Positions 25,756-35,550 are shown, counted from the first letter of the stretch. The stretch: DNA of 64,000 nucleotides from Euryarchaeota archaeon UBA52 (GCA_002505455.1 DAVB01000055.1:1274-65273); one strand, 5' to 3'. Numbers and translations: made by a program. Notes: generated from the sequence alone by a model not told the origin.

Positions 25756-25989
25756 TTAAAATTCAGCGCATGCGAGGGTCTTTGTGGTCGTTACACCGCT
25801 TATGGAGCGTATACTCTCAACTACCATTCTGGCTATATCGCCAACTGAATCTGCCTCAACCTTCACAATCAGATCATGGTCGCCAAATAGAACATTTACC
25901 TCCGATACGAAATCCATTTTTGATGCTGCCCTATGGACCTCTATTTCAGATCCAGGTTCAACGTTGATCAGCACAAATCCTGTCGCCAT
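25756..25989 (-). CDS. stand-alone Lrp/AsnC ligand-binding domain protein
   Basis: A 77-residue protein equal to the C-terminal RAM/effector domain of Lrp/AsnC regulators (GFVLINVEPGSE...FGDHDLIVKVEADSVGDIARMV). No helix-turn-helix is present in the frame; such stand-alone domains form dimers and bind amino acids. The ATG at 25989 leaves out seven upstream residues of the open frame. Lies upstream of MC1, with a terminator between. The regulatory partner, if any, is unknown. Confidence 0.85.
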   Translation of the reverse strand: MATGFVLINVEPGSEIEVHRAASKMDFVSEVNVLFGDHDLIVKVEADSVGDIARMVVESIRSISGVTTTKTLACAEF

Positions 25990-26083
25990 GTGGGGTAATG
26001 ACAGTATCAAAGTGATGAATGCTTCGTAAAATTGCCACTTTCAGTCGATGGGGATATAGGTCGGAGTCGGTTCGGCCGGCTGT

Positions 26084-26725
26084 ATGGCTGACACCATCAT
26101 CGTGAGAGAATGCCTGCATGGACAGGTTCGTGTGATGTATGGGGACCTCACAAAAGAGGAGGGGGATGTGCTGGTAACGCCTGCGAATAATCGTCTTGCA
26201 GGTAGGGAAGGCGTCGATGAAATGGTGCATCAAGCTGCTGGCCCCGAACTCCGGGAACATACTCATGGAATCGCAGTTGAGCGACGAAAAGAGAATCTGC
26301 CGCCTTGTGGCGTTGGCGAGGCAGTAGTGACTCCTACGTTTTCACTTCCACATGGAAGTCTTGTCCATGTGGTTGGACCTGATTGTCGACGTCCGACACA
26401 GGACAGCGATCGAAGAGAGCTTCTCAAAGCAGCCTATGCTTCATTGTTCAAGGAAATTAAAGGGATAAAGAATCGAGATACAATTGTTCTTCCACCTCTC
26501 AGTATGGACATATTCCAATATCCTCATCGCGAAGGTGCAAGGATGACCATGGAAATTGTTCTTGCGTGGATGGATTCGGGGGATGACCCTGGAGTTAAAA
26601 AGATCAAAATCATCACACAAGAGGCGAATTTCATAAAAAATATGAAGACTGTTTACAGAGAATCTGAAGACAGGTTTCCCGGTGTCGATCGTACTAGAGA
26701 ATATCGACGTGGCCTGATTGACTAG
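26084..26725 (+). CDS. macro domain protein
   Basis: A 213-residue protein with the macro-domain core: VRVMYGDLTKEEGDVLVTPANNRLAGREGVDEMVHQAAG, in which the Asn-rich strand and GREGVD loop hold ADP-ribose. The central loop GVGEAVVTPTFSLPHG and PPLSMDIFQYP complete the fold. It probably removes or reads ADP-ribose, or handles ADP-ribose phosphate. The catalytic Asn and Asp positions look conserved. It is convergent with the next gene, with a 4-base overlap at the 3' ends. Confidence 0.85.
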   Translation: MADTIIVRECLHGQVRVMYGDLTKEEGDVLVTPANNRLAGREGVDEMVHQAAGPELREHTHGIAVERRKENLPPCGVGEAVVTPTFSLPHGSLVHVVGPDCRRPTQDSDRRELLKAAYASLFKEIKGIKNRDTIVLPPLSMDIFQYPHREGARMTMEIVLAWMDSGDDPGVKKIKIITQEANFIKNMKTVYRESEDRFPGVDRTREYRRGLID

Positions 26726-27501
26726 TTGGCTGTTACGCGATTAGAATGAGCCTTTATGGCTTCATGCATAGACATGCGACCGACGGCTACTGCCTTTGCG
26801 AGAGATCTTGGGATTGTGAGCCTGCCCTCTGATATTGTACGGGATCTTCTCTGGATCTCTCTTAATTCCCCATCTGTTGGATCGACGACTAATCGCTGAA
26901 TAACTCGAGTCCCGATTTTTCGTGCTATTCTTGCAGCAGAAGCCGAATGATCGTGCCTTGATCCCCTTGATGTTCTTCTCTCATCGACAAATTCGACAAC
27001 ATGGCCTCTGGCCAAACACACGTTGGCAAGCCTCCTTGCAATAGTTCGAGATCCGTCACCCACGCGAACGAGGTAGGTCTTGGGGGAGATACTTTGAACA
27101 ATTGACCCTATATGATCGGGTGTTTCATCCACTGACTCAAGTTGAACTGTGCCCAATAATTTGCCGCAAGACATCCATGCGAGACCGGGCCTAGGACCGG
27201 AATCCACACCAAAGACAAGATGCTTGACAGATGCTGTTGGGCCCAGTATGGCAGAAGATATCGCTGTCTCTAAATTGTCTACTGTACAAGGCACTCCTCG
27301 AGAGTCGGATTGCGACTCGACCTCGGAAGGCGTCCCAAACCATATCGGCATTGAAGCAGGAACCGGGTCTTCTGGAGCAAGTTGTATCGGCCTTATGCCA
27401 GATGATCGCAGTGCATCAATCAACCTGTATGCAAGTTGGTAATCCCGAGTGCGGATACCTGCGCATTCCACGACAGCAGTTCTGAAAGAGGCGGTGTTCA
27501 A
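26722..27501 (-). CDS. RNase-H-fold-like protein (RuvC/YqgF type predicted)
   Basis: A 259-residue protein. The segment VFGVDSGPRPGLAW resembles the first RNase-H strand with its catalytic Asp (FGxDxGxRPG), and VEFVDERRTS plus HDHSASAARIA resemble the later acidic motifs of RuvC-like enzymes. The C-terminal 70 residues are basic with a helix-turn-helix look. Divergent from Hjc, so a recombination role would fit; this is inference and the family is not firmly recognised. Confidence 0.5.
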   Translation of the reverse strand: MNTASFRTAVVECAGIRTRDYQLAYRLIDALRSSGIRPIQLAPEDPVPASMPIWFGTPSEVESQSDSRGVPCTVDNLETAISSAILGPTASVKHLVFGVDSGPRPGLAWMSCGKLLGTVQLESVDETPDHIGSIVQSISPKTYLVRVGDGSRTIARRLANVCLARGHVVEFVDERRTSRGSRHDHSASAARIARKIGTRVIQRLVVDPTDGELREIQRRSRTISEGRLTIPRSLAKAVAVGRMSMHEAIKAHSNRVTAN

Positions 27502-27608
27502 GCCTTGCTGTGGGTAATTAGCCGCGAATACGAAAATAGGCCATTATATCGAATTAATAATCCTGAATGACCGGTGTCGTCATTAGCCCACCCGATACGA
27601 TTACCGTC

Positions 27609-28154
27609 ATGAGTGGCCCATATGAGCGAGAATTGCGATCTGTCTTGGCCGGCGAGAAAAAGGGCGTAATCGCGATTACGAGATCGTGTAATGAGGTCGA
27701 GAGGGCTAGGGCCATGCAAGTATGCGAGAGGCCATTTCTGGTTGTTAGAGCGCCGGGCAGTGGTTCTGAGGGCACTGGAGATTTACTAGTTCTGAGAGGA
27801 GATGTTTGCTTTCCAATAGAGGTTAAATCATCCAAAGTTAGTAAAATATACCTTTCAGGTAGAACGATGACACAATACGAAGCATTTCAGGAAACTGGTG
27901 AGCGATGTGGTCTTTTACCGCTTTATGCCTTCAGGTTGAAGGGTGTTAGAGGGGATAGTTGGAGGATTTTTTCCGTTCCCGTGGAAGGACTGAGAGGGAA
28001 AATGAGAATGATAGCAGATCGCGTGCCAGAACTTCCCCTAACACGAAATGGGGCCCCTCATCTTGACTGGGACAAGGGAATGCCGCTGAACGGGTTCATA
28101 GCAATGATTTGTCGTTCAGACGGTTCCAGGCCAGCTTTAGGAATCAATCTGTGA
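27609..28154 (+). CDS. hjc: archaeal Holliday junction resolvase
   Basis: A 181-residue nuclease of the restriction-endonuclease-like fold. The signature RAPGSGSEGTGDLLVLRG...FPIEVKSSK contains the Asp and the Glu-x-Lys metal-binding pair. An N-terminal Glu in YERELRSVL completes the site. Hjc cleaves four-way DNA junctions. The ATG at 27609 begins the typical N-terminus MSGPYERELRSVL; the frame opens at 27567. The C-terminal part beyond residue 120 is longer than in many Hjc proteins (about 120-150). The 3' end overlaps the next minus-strand gene by 11 bases. Confidence 0.88.
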   Translation: MSGPYERELRSVLAGEKKGVIAITRSCNEVERARAMQVCERPFLVVRAPGSGSEGTGDLLVLRGDVCFPIEVKSSKVSKIYLSGRTMTQYEAFQETGERCGLLPLYAFRLKGVRGDSWRIFSVPVEGLRGKMRMIADRVPELPLTRNGAPHLDWDKGMPLNGFIAMICRSDGSRPALGINL

Positions 28155-28308
28155 GCTCCTTCTCAATTGCTTCTATGATCTTCTTCGTCTCATCGATTTC
28201 AGATTTTGATGTGTCGAGATCTATTCTTTCCAGCCTGGCCGATACAGCATCTCGCTCTTTTTTGATACGGCTCAAAATTCTCTTTGCACGCTTGCCGTCG
28301 CCATCCAT
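28144..28308 (-). CDS. 54-residue coiled-coil protein
   Basis: A small charged protein (KRAKRILSRIKKERDAVSARLERI...IEAIEKELTD) predicted as two helices forming a coiled coil. It starts with ATG at 28308 and its 3' end overlaps Hjc convergently. Similar tiny helical proteins are common in archaeal genomes; function unknown. Not certain to be real, but the composition is not antisense-like. Confidence 0.5.
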   Translation of the reverse strand: MDGDGKRAKRILSRIKKERDAVSARLERIDLDTSKSEIDETKKIIEAIEKELTD

Positions 28309-28387
28309 GATGCTGCTCCAGTGAGCATGGACTTGGGTGTTCCTATCAACACGACATATTGAAGCAGGAGTCCATTCGCAGGAAACC

Positions 28388-29887
28388 ATGGAGAATCAGC
28401 CGATAGGGGCGAATCAAATTCTCTTGTTGCTTGGAATAGCCCTGCTTACGTTAAACGGGGTGTTCTCCATTTTGGTAGGATTTATGCTCTCAATGTGGTA
28501 TATAGGAATCATTCTTCTGGAGTATCGAGGTGTCTTGGATAAATGGAACTCGACCAGAGTGCTCGGGCTGATACTTATGATCAGGACCAGTCGTGGGAAA
28601 AGGGCAGCCGAATGGATTGCTCGTCCTAGACGTCTTTGGCGAATATTTGGAGAGGCGTCCATATGGCTCTGCTTCGGTGTGATGATTCTACTAATTCTCG
28701 GGATCATAGCGAGTGCTATTGAAACTGCAAGGGCTCCGGCTGAACAGCAAGTTCTCCCTGCCACGGACATACTTTTCATCCCGGGAGTGACGAGTTTCGT
28801 ACCAATATTCTGGCCCATTCTAGCACTTATCGTGACAGTAGTGATTCACGAATATGGACATGGACTGCAAGCGAGAGCTCATGGGATGCGAATCCGGAGT
28901 TTCGGGGTACTTATCGCAGGGATCATTCCAGTGGGGGCGTTTTACGAGCCTGAGCAGGAGGAAATTCGAATCGCGCCTTCGCGAGAAAGGCTCAGGCTAT
29001 TCGCGGCTGGACCATCTATCAATATCGTTCTGACGTACATTCTAGTCGTCTTATTGGCTGGTGCATCACACGGCTTGGTAGCGACTGAGAAGGGTGTTTA
29101 TGCAGTGGGTATCGTAGAGGGCTCGGGGGCTGAGGAAGCAGGTCTTCTGCCATATGAGCTAATCATGCAAGTTGATGATATTGCTCTTGAGAATCCTGAA
29201 GATCTGACCAACGTACTCAATGCGCGCGTCGCAGGAGACACGATTCTTCTGACTGTCGGGACCAATCCGTTCTATGGGCCGATGGAAACCAGAACGGTGG
29301 AAGCAACACTCACGGACAAGAAAGCCTACTATTACGAATTGTGCGGGGGAGATTCTGAATGCAAATCTAACGTTGACGACGCGGGGATAGATGATGGCGA
29401 AGGTTTTCTCGGAGTCAGCGGCATAAGATCAGCAGATAGTGCCGCTCGGGTGTATGGGCTTCCATTTGAGGATGGGCTCACCATAGGACAACGCGCAGTT
29501 TTGGTGGCCTTGTCGCCCCTGCTATTTGGAGCGGTTCCGATTCAAAACCAGGGACAGACAATGGTGCTGCAAGAAAGAGCGTTCCTGAGTGCCGGGGAAG
29601 GTCTGGTTCCATCTATCCTCGGAACTGTTGGCATGTTAGGTCTCTTCGACTTCCTATTCTGGATAATGTGGATTAGTTTCCTACTAGGTGTTGCGAATCT
29701 GATACCCCTGATACCTTTTGATGGAGGCCACATGGTTAGAGATGCAGGGCATATAGTGGCAAGGAGGGTTATGCGTGGTTCGAACCCCTTGAAGATTGAA
29801 CGTCTTGCTGATAGATTGAGTGGTTACAGCAGTCTATTCGTCCTCGCCTTGGTCATGATCCCCATCATCCTGCCCAGATTCTTCTAG
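28388..29887 (+). CDS. site-2 protease-type M50 membrane metalloprotease
   Basis: A 499-residue intramembrane zinc protease. The zinc motif HEYGH gives H154, E155 and H158 in a membrane helix, and the third ligand is in the later LIPLIPFDGGH segment. Between them lies a PDZ-like domain (VYAVGIVEGSGAEEAGLLPYELI) and a Cys-containing insertion CGGDSECK. Up to eight hydrophobic segments. M50 enzymes cut membrane-bound regulators or signal-peptide remnants. The ATG at 28388 is chosen; the frame opens at 28337. The 3' end overlaps the signal peptidase gene convergently by 54 bases. Confidence 0.9.
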   Translation: MENQPIGANQILLLLGIALLTLNGVFSILVGFMLSMWYIGIILLEYRGVLDKWNSTRVLGLILMIRTSRGKRAAEWIARPRRLWRIFGEASIWLCFGVMILLILGIIASAIETARAPAEQQVLPATDILFIPGVTSFVPIFWPILALIVTVVIHEYGHGLQARAHGMRIRSFGVLIAGIIPVGAFYEPEQEEIRIAPSRERLRLFAAGPSINIVLTYILVVLLAGASHGLVATEKGVYAVGIVEGSGAEEAGLLPYELIMQVDDIALENPEDLTNVLNARVAGDTILLTVGTNPFYGPMETRTVEATLTDKKAYYYELCGGDSECKSNVDDAGIDDGEGFLGVSGIRSADSAARVYGLPFEDGLTIGQRAVLVALSPLLFGAVPIQNQGQTMVLQERAFLSAGEGLVPSILGTVGMLGLFDFLFWIMWISFLLGVANLIPLIPFDGGHMVRDAGHIVARRVMRGSNPLKIERLADRLSGYSSLFVLALVMIPIILPRFF

Positions 29888-30685
29888 ATCGTTTCTAAAT
29901 GAATCTATTATGAGCGGTGCAGCGATTATTCCGCCTACCACTAATGCAAGTTTGATCCAACTAGATGACGGTACTGCAGGCCACGCTCCCGTCGTTAGAA
30001 GCTTTATCGATCCAAGCCAGGGAATTTCAGTCGAGGCAATACCGATAACCCACTCGTCCTTAACAGCAAGTACGGGATTACCATCCTCGTCCTTGAGTCC
30101 TTGACTCATTATGTACTGGTCCGAGGCGTCTCTATCTGTGGCTCTGAGTTGATCTATCCTGCATCCATTCGATTTCTCATTATCTCCTGTTGTGAGGTAA
30201 CCCTCATGGCTGGGTATCCATCGGTCGATCCTCAAATTTCCGCCATGGGGATAGCATTCGTATTGAAGGGTGAGGGATATTTCCTCCACGCCTCTTAGGT
30301 CTGTGCCGGGTACGTCCCATCCCCCAGATTCATTTTGAGTTGCCTTGAGTATGGCTCTATGAATCACAGGAGTGTCGCTCCCGCCATTCTTCTTGTAGAT
30401 GATAACGTCGCCGGGCATACCATGACTTTCATACCCCTGATGGGGATTGCCCTCCTGAATTGACTCTGCGAATGTAATGATATGTTCTGCTCTTTCTGGG
30501 GCGGTGACCAAGATGAGGTCTCCGGCATCTATTGCCCCTATCTCACCATCCTCTGAATGGATCATTGAATTGCTCTCGACCACTACGAGAGGGGGCCATG
30601 ATCCGGTGAAGGCCCACAGACCGGACAATATGATGACGACCAATGAGATCGATATCATTGCCTCCCTGATTATGGAAGATGTCAT
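29834..30685 (-). CDS. signal peptidase I, archaeal S26B type
   Basis: A 283-residue protease that removes signal peptides. Active-site elements are visible: S40 in VESNSM, H109 in PVIHRA and D168 in TTGDN. Archaeal type, with His in place of Lys. N-terminal membrane segment at 8-28, C-terminal membrane segment near 230-250 and an acidic tail. There is a 50-residue insertion between the Ser and His (residues 62-95), longer than most archaeal homologues. Stop of the upstream membrane-protein gene is 1 base away, so co-transcribed. Confidence 0.9.
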   Translation of the reverse strand: MTSSIIREAMISISLVVIILSGLWAFTGSWPPLVVVESNSMIHSEDGEIGAIDAGDLILVTAPERAEHIITFAESIQEGNPHQGYESHGMPGDVIIYKKNGGSDTPVIHRAILKATQNESGGWDVPGTDLRGVEEISLTLQYECYPHGGNLRIDRWIPSHEGYLTTGDNEKSNGCRIDQLRATDRDASDQYIMSQGLKDEDGNPVLAVKDEWVIGIASTEIPWLGSIKLLTTGAWPAVPSSSWIKLALVVGGIIAAPLIIDSFRNDLEESGQDDGDHDQGEDE

Positions 30686-30686
30686 C

Positions 30687-31439
30687 TTAATCCACATCCT
30701 CTTCGATGGACTTGGCGGGGGTTGTCATCCACAATAACATCGTAAGTGCGAGTGCGATTACCGCACTAACAGGATCAATGTGCGGCGGAGGGTGACTTTG
30801 TACCGGGTTCCCGATGATCATATCATTAAGTGAACGAGAAGAGGCGTCAAGACCACCGAATAACGATTCAAACGCTATGATCGCGAGGAAAAAGGATGTG
30901 ATGGAGATTAGCGCTCTGTGTATTTCCACTTTCTCAAGAGCGCTCAGCCGAGGGAGCATAACTGAGATCTTGGAACGTGGATTAGACCACCATGACATTG
31001 ACTTTGTGCTATTTGTTGGGCGTTCACTCCATCTACGATTCGGTTTAATCTCAAGATCACGGTAAACATCCAGTAATCTAGATCTATATCCTGCTCCAAG
31101 AGCCTCCGCCGCATCCTCAGCCTCTTTCCTACGCCTGATTACTTCAGTCCTGGAATCCAATGCACAGATCTCTTCGAACGTGTCTCTCAATGAGAGGTAG
31201 GCGAAAAACTCAGGGAGCAGAAAGAAGCATCCTGTTCCACCGATGATGAGGCACATCCAACTGAACGGAACCAATGATGATGTTGCTGGGTCAGTGGCCC
31301 CTCCCAGCATCAGGAATAGAAGACCCCAGCCCGTAGCACCCGCAAATAAGATCGATGTGTAGGCTGTAACGGGGTAGTGTATGTCAGGATTGGCCCTCCA
31401 CCATCTTCGGATCCTCTGCGTCGGCGATAGTCGGGCCAC
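30687..31439 (-). CDS. membrane protein of unknown function
   Basis: A 250-residue protein with four hydrophobic segments in two pairs (about 28-80 and 175-235) separated by a basic, helical cytoplasmic stretch. The N-terminus is very basic (RIRRWWRA). No family recognised. Tail-to-head with the signal peptidase (1-base spacing), so the two are in one unit; a link to protein export is inference. Confidence 0.65.
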   Translation of the reverse strand: MARLSPTQRIRRWWRANPDIHYPVTAYTSILFAGATGWGLLFLMLGGATDPATSSLVPFSWMCLIIGGTGCFFLLPEFFAYLSLRDTFEEICALDSRTEVIRRRKEAEDAAEALGAGYRSRLLDVYRDLEIKPNRRWSERPTNSTKSMSWWSNPRSKISVMLPRLSALEKVEIHRALISITSFFLAIIAFESLFGGLDASSRSLNDMIIGNPVQSHPPPHIDPVSAVIALALTMLLWMTTPAKSIEEDVD

Positions 31440-31528
31440 GTCAATGGGCAGAGCGATTGGGATTAGGGCCTTCCGGGGTTTCGAGTCTGACGAAGAGGGC
31501 TTTTTTGCCTAGTCTCCAGCGACTGGGC

Positions 31529-34510
31529 ATGGGAGGCAGGGGCATCGGGCTCGAACCTCGAGTGTCAGCCCTACTTCGAGGGCTGGATTGGGATCCGACT
31601 CCGATTCAGAGAGAGGGCGAGGGAGTCCTGCTCTCGGGCAAAGATGCTCTGCTAGTGGCTCCCACCGGCAGCGGGAAGACGGAGGCTGCGGTGATACCTC
31701 TCGTTTCCAGAACCCTGGAGCATGACTGGGAGCCTCTATCCATACTCTACATAACACCCCTAAGGGCGCTGAACAGAGACATGGATCAGCGACTTGGTCC
31801 GTTCCTCGAACCTCTGGGGCTCGACGTTTCATTGAGGCATGGCGATACGAGTAAATCAGAACGCGCCAGACAATCTAAGAATCCACCGCATTTGCTGATC
31901 ACGACTCCTGAAACTGCTCAAATTATGCTGCTTGGTTCAAGGTTACGCAAACATCTTGCGAAGGTTCGTGCGATAGTTATCGACGAAGTTCACAATTTAG
32001 CCGGATCCGAGCGTGGTTCGCAACTTCTCGTTGGGATTGAGAGAATTCGTGCATTGGCAAGAAGGGACGTCCAAATTGTAGGGCTATCAGCGACAATAGG
32101 AAACCCGGAGGAAGTAGCAAAATGGTTCTCGAAAGATGCTGTTGTTGTCAGGGGGCCGTCCCCGAGGACTACTGAGGTACGCGTGCATGTTGAGCAATCA
32201 ACGCCTGAGGATGAGGCGTTGGCTGTACCTTGGAATGTATCTCCGAGGGCGATATCCTCCCTGAGGAGGCTGTCTCGTCTTATCGGAGAGTCGTCTCCGG
32301 CTCTTGTCTTCGTAAACTCAAGATCGAATTCGGAGACAGTTGCACAGAGGATGCTCAAGATTGCTCCCGAAGTCGAAATCGGGGTCCATCATGGCAGTCT
32401 CGCAGCAGATTCCAGGAAAGAAGTCGAGGGCGCATTGAAAGAAGGACGGATTGATGCCATGATCTGTACATCAAGTCTCGAGCTTGGGATAGACGTTGGT
32501 TCGATACGTGCTGTTCATCAGTTACAATCCCCGAGGAGCGTCGACAGCTTACTACAACGAATTGGAAGGTCCGACCACAGGGTTGGAGGGACTGGTAGGG
32601 GTGAGGTTCTCGTATGGGAAGATGATGATGTTGCAGAATCAGCAGTCATAGCCAGGAGAGCCCTGGAAGGAGAGATTCCAGATGTAGAATGGCGTACTGA
32701 CCCAGCGATAGTTGCTGCTAACCAGCTTATGCAGATGGCAATGCAAGAAAGTGTCGTATCAATCGAGGAGGCGCATGCAATACTGACTTCTGCATCGATA
32801 TTCCAAAAATGGGACCTTCAAGATACTCTTGATACTCTGAGAGTATTGGACAATCGGTGGCTTCTGAAATTATTCAATGATCCTGCAGAGTCAGACATCA
32901 TTTCCTGGAGCCCGAAGATATGGGAAGCAGTTTCTTCAGGTCTTGAAGATGAATCGATACCGAGCACTAGGCCCTCATCATCCGATACAGAACCCGCAGA
33001 GATTGAGAAATGGAAGAAAATCATGATTCCGAGGCTTCCAAAGAAGATTTCCAAGGGCTGGTTCCAACCAGCTGGGAAGCTAATGTCGACAAGGACTCAG
33101 CATTACTCGATGATTCCTGATGAGTCGTTATACAGAATACGTGATGTTGTAAGCAGGAGGGTTCTGGGGACAGTGGACGAGTCATTCGTTCTATCTCTTA
33201 GCTCCGATGGGAGCGAGGATGGGGGCGGGAGACCCAGAACATTCGTCATGGCTGGCAGAACTTGGCAGATTATCGATGCAGACCCTGAGCAAAATGAGCT
33301 TACTGTTGCTCCTATCTCGGAGATTGGCAACGCGCCGGTATGGTCCGGAGAGTTGCCGCCAGTACCAAGAGAAGTTGCTGAAGAGGTGGGTCAGCTCAGA
33401 AGGAGCATCGCTGAAATGACCGGTTCTTTAGAAGAGCGGGGTAGCATCATCCCCTTCGATAGATACCCTCTCTCAAATGAGGCTGCTTCGGGTTACATAC
33501 AGTCTGTAATGGATCATCTTGACTCCACAGGACACATCCCGGACGACCTCAAGCTAACTCTCGAGGTTAGAGAGCACGCGATCGTATTGAATTGCTGTAG
33601 AGGTTCCAAGATCAATGAGACTCTGGCGCATTTCATCCAAGCGATGGGGTCGGCACTCGGAGGGTCCACAGGAATGGCTGTGGTTGATCCCTACCGGATA
33701 TCATTCAAGATACCTAAAGTGGATGCAGGTCATATCGAAGAATGGTTGAGGGGGACCTCTCCGTCTGCTCTTGAAGCGATTCTAAGGATGACTATCCCGA
33801 ACGGTAGAGCGATTAGGGCCAGATTCGTACAGGTCGCTCGGAGATTTGGGGTATTGAGAAAAGATGTTGACCCCAGAAGGGTGAATATCGAAGGCATGAT
33901 GAAGCGATATTCAGGCACGCCAGTAGTTGAGGAAACTCTGTCCAAATTGTTCTATGAGAGAATGGACATAGAAGGGACAATGGATCTAATTTCAGATATA
34001 CAGGATGGTCGTGTTTCTGTTGTTGTTACAGGGCCGGGCCCCCTTGGCCAGTCCCCTCGTTCTGAGCGAGACATGTTACTCCCCGCCTGGAGCGATAAGG
34101 ATCTGCGCGAACGTCTCGAAACGAGGCTTCTTTCAGAGCGATGTGTCCTGATATGCATCAACTGCTCATCCATCGAGAGGAAACGTGTCGGACGTCTTGA
34201 GAATGGGATGGATGATTGTTCGGTGTGTGGTGGCGGAATGAGGTGTTGCGCCCCAGAAAGATTGGAAAGTATGCTGTCTGGATGGGTCTCCAGTCGAGAT
34301 CCTAAAGATCGCGGCCGGGTTCAGAAAAACGCCGAATTGCTGCGCAATCATGGATTCGAGGCGATCATGTGCCTCATGGCCAGAGGGGTGGGGGAGGAAA
34401 CTGCCACGCGTATTCTAAGATCGCATGCTGGCAAAACCCGTACTGAACTTTTGAGATCGATTCACAACGCTGAGATCGAATACGCTCGTACCAGACGATA
34501 CTGGTCTTGA
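31529..34510 (+). CDS. Lhr-type superfamily 2 DNA helicase
   Basis: A 993-residue ATP-dependent helicase. Walker A is APTGSGKT at 44-51, motif II is DEVH near 152, with SATIGN and the C-terminal RecA domain motifs HHGSLAADSRKEVE and QRIGRSDHRVGGTG. After the RecA pair come winged-helix and DEAH-box-associated regions and a Cys-rich end (CINCSS ... CSVCGGGMRCC) that could bind zinc. Lhr enzymes translocate on single-stranded DNA and act in DNA repair. The ATG at 31529 is chosen over a TTG at 31457 because the upstream stretch is low quality. Confidence 0.9.
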   Translation: MGGRGIGLEPRVSALLRGLDWDPTPIQREGEGVLLSGKDALLVAPTGSGKTEAAVIPLVSRTLEHDWEPLSILYITPLRALNRDMDQRLGPFLEPLGLDVSLRHGDTSKSERARQSKNPPHLLITTPETAQIMLLGSRLRKHLAKVRAIVIDEVHNLAGSERGSQLLVGIERIRALARRDVQIVGLSATIGNPEEVAKWFSKDAVVVRGPSPRTTEVRVHVEQSTPEDEALAVPWNVSPRAISSLRRLSRLIGESSPALVFVNSRSNSETVAQRMLKIAPEVEIGVHHGSLAADSRKEVEGALKEGRIDAMICTSSLELGIDVGSIRAVHQLQSPRSVDSLLQRIGRSDHRVGGTGRGEVLVWEDDDVAESAVIARRALEGEIPDVEWRTDPAIVAANQLMQMAMQESVVSIEEAHAILTSASIFQKWDLQDTLDTLRVLDNRWLLKLFNDPAESDIISWSPKIWEAVSSGLEDESIPSTRPSSSDTEPAEIEKWKKIMIPRLPKKISKGWFQPAGKLMSTRTQHYSMIPDESLYRIRDVVSRRVLGTVDESFVLSLSSDGSEDGGGRPRTFVMAGRTWQIIDADPEQNELTVAPISEIGNAPVWSGELPPVPREVAEEVGQLRRSIAEMTGSLEERGSIIPFDRYPLSNEAASGYIQSVMDHLDSTGHIPDDLKLTLEVREHAIVLNCCRGSKINETLAHFIQAMGSALGGSTGMAVVDPYRISFKIPKVDAGHIEEWLRGTSPSALEAILRMTIPNGRAIRARFVQVARRFGVLRKDVDPRRVNIEGMMKRYSGTPVVEETLSKLFYERMDIEGTMDLISDIQDGRVSVVVTGPGPLGQSPRSERDMLLPAWSDKDLRERLETRLLSERCVLICINCSSIERKRVGRLENGMDDCSVCGGGMRCCAPERLESMLSGWVSSRDPKDRGRVQKNAELLRNHGFEAIMCLMARGVGEETATRILRSHAGKTRTELLRSIHNAEIEYARTRRYWS

Positions 34511-34531
34511 CGCAATCGCTATCCGGTTGAT

Positions 34532-35089
34532 ATGGGTCCGAGGAGCATGTTGATTGGCCTCACAGGAAGGAATGCGTCTGGCAAGACCACTGTGGTTGAA
34601 TGGTTCTCTGAACGTGGATTTGTATCTGAATCATGCTCAGATTCGATTAGAACGTGGTTGGCGGAAAGGGGTGTAGAGGCAACCAGGGAGAATCTCATCG
34701 AGGGCGGAAGAGAACTTCGTAGGCAAGGTGGCGGAGGCATTCTGGCTGAAATGCTTCTTGAGCGTCTCAACGGGAGAGATGCCGTCATCGATTCAATACG
34801 TACTCCGGCTGAGGTGGACGCCCTCCGTAAGAGAGAGGACTTCGTATTGATCGAGGTTGTAGCCGATCCGAGAATACGATGGGCTAGAGCGGCGGCTAGA
34901 TCGAGACCCGGCGATCCCTCCAGTGAAGCGGAGTTCATGGAGTCGGAAGAAAGAGAGTTGGAAGCCACCGACCATGCCGGTCAAGCCCTCATTGCAACCG
35001 CGGCTATGGCTGATTTCAAAATCGAGAATGATGGAGATTTAGGGGCTTTGGGGAGCAGATTGAATCAGATCATGTCCGATATCTCATGA
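34532..35089 (+). CDS. UPF0200 / dephospho-CoA-kinase-like P-loop protein
   Basis: A 185-residue P-loop protein: LIGLTGRNASGKTTV is the Walker A, with later helices like adenylate/dephospho-CoA kinase-type NMP kinases. Family members of this archaeal type are annotated as UPF0200; biochemical substrate is not fixed. Starts 21 bases after lhr, so likely co-transcribed. An alternative ATG at 34547 stands close to GAGGAG, too close to decide. Overlaps the dCMP deaminase 3' end by 6 bases, convergently. Confidence 0.75.
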   Translation: MGPRSMLIGLTGRNASGKTTVVEWFSERGFVSESCSDSIRTWLAERGVEATRENLIEGGRELRRQGGGGILAEMLLERLNGRDAVIDSIRTPAEVDALRKREDFVLIEVVADPRIRWARAAARSRPGDPSSEAEFMESEERELEATDHAGQALIATAAMADFKIENDGDLGALGSRLNQIMSDIS

Positions 35090-35527
35090 TTGAGCGGTTC
35101 TGATAGCCACCCCAGACTCTCGCAATAAAGCCATGGAACGCTCGAAATCTTCCTTCCAACGGCCTGGAATCTCAAGACCGGCGGGGATGACGACTTCGGA
35201 TACGCCAGCTTGAATTAGGCTCCTTGCGCATCGGGTACATGGAGGCCAAGTCACATAGGCAGTACACCCCTTAAGAGCGAGGCCGATCCTTGCTGCATGC
35301 ATGATCGCATTCTCTTCAGCGTGGCATATCAGCGGATACTTGAGTTCCCTGTCCGATAATCTCTCGTCCGTGTCAGCGATACCACGCGGAAACCCATTGA
35401 AGCCAGTCGATCTGATCTCTCTGTCTGGACCGACCACGACGCATCCGACCTTGGTCGAAGGGTCCTTGCTCCAGTTCGCTATATGGGTTGCAAGACTTAG
35501 GAAACGTCCGTCCCACTTCTCACTCAT
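35084..35527 (-). CDS. deoxycytidylate deaminase
   Basis: A 147-residue zinc enzyme making dUMP from dCMP for thymidylate synthesis. The zinc motif is H69-A-E71 and PPC97-TRC100, with the catalytic Glu at 71. The N-terminal DPSTKVGCVVV and NGFPRGI are characteristic of dCMP deaminases rather than cytidine deaminases. Full length. Overlaps the upstream P-loop gene convergently. Next gene upstream is FolC, 23 bases away, so both could share a folate/thymidylate transcript. Confidence 0.93.
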   Translation of the reverse strand: MSEKWDGRFLSLATHIANWSKDPSTKVGCVVVGPDREIRSTGFNGFPRGIADTDERLSDRELKYPLICHAEENAIMHAARIGLALKGCTAYVTWPPCTRCARSLIQAGVSEVVIPAGLEIPGRWKEDFERSMALLRESGVAIRTAQS

Positions 35528-35550
35528 ACCCCTGCCTCATGCTGTCTTAG

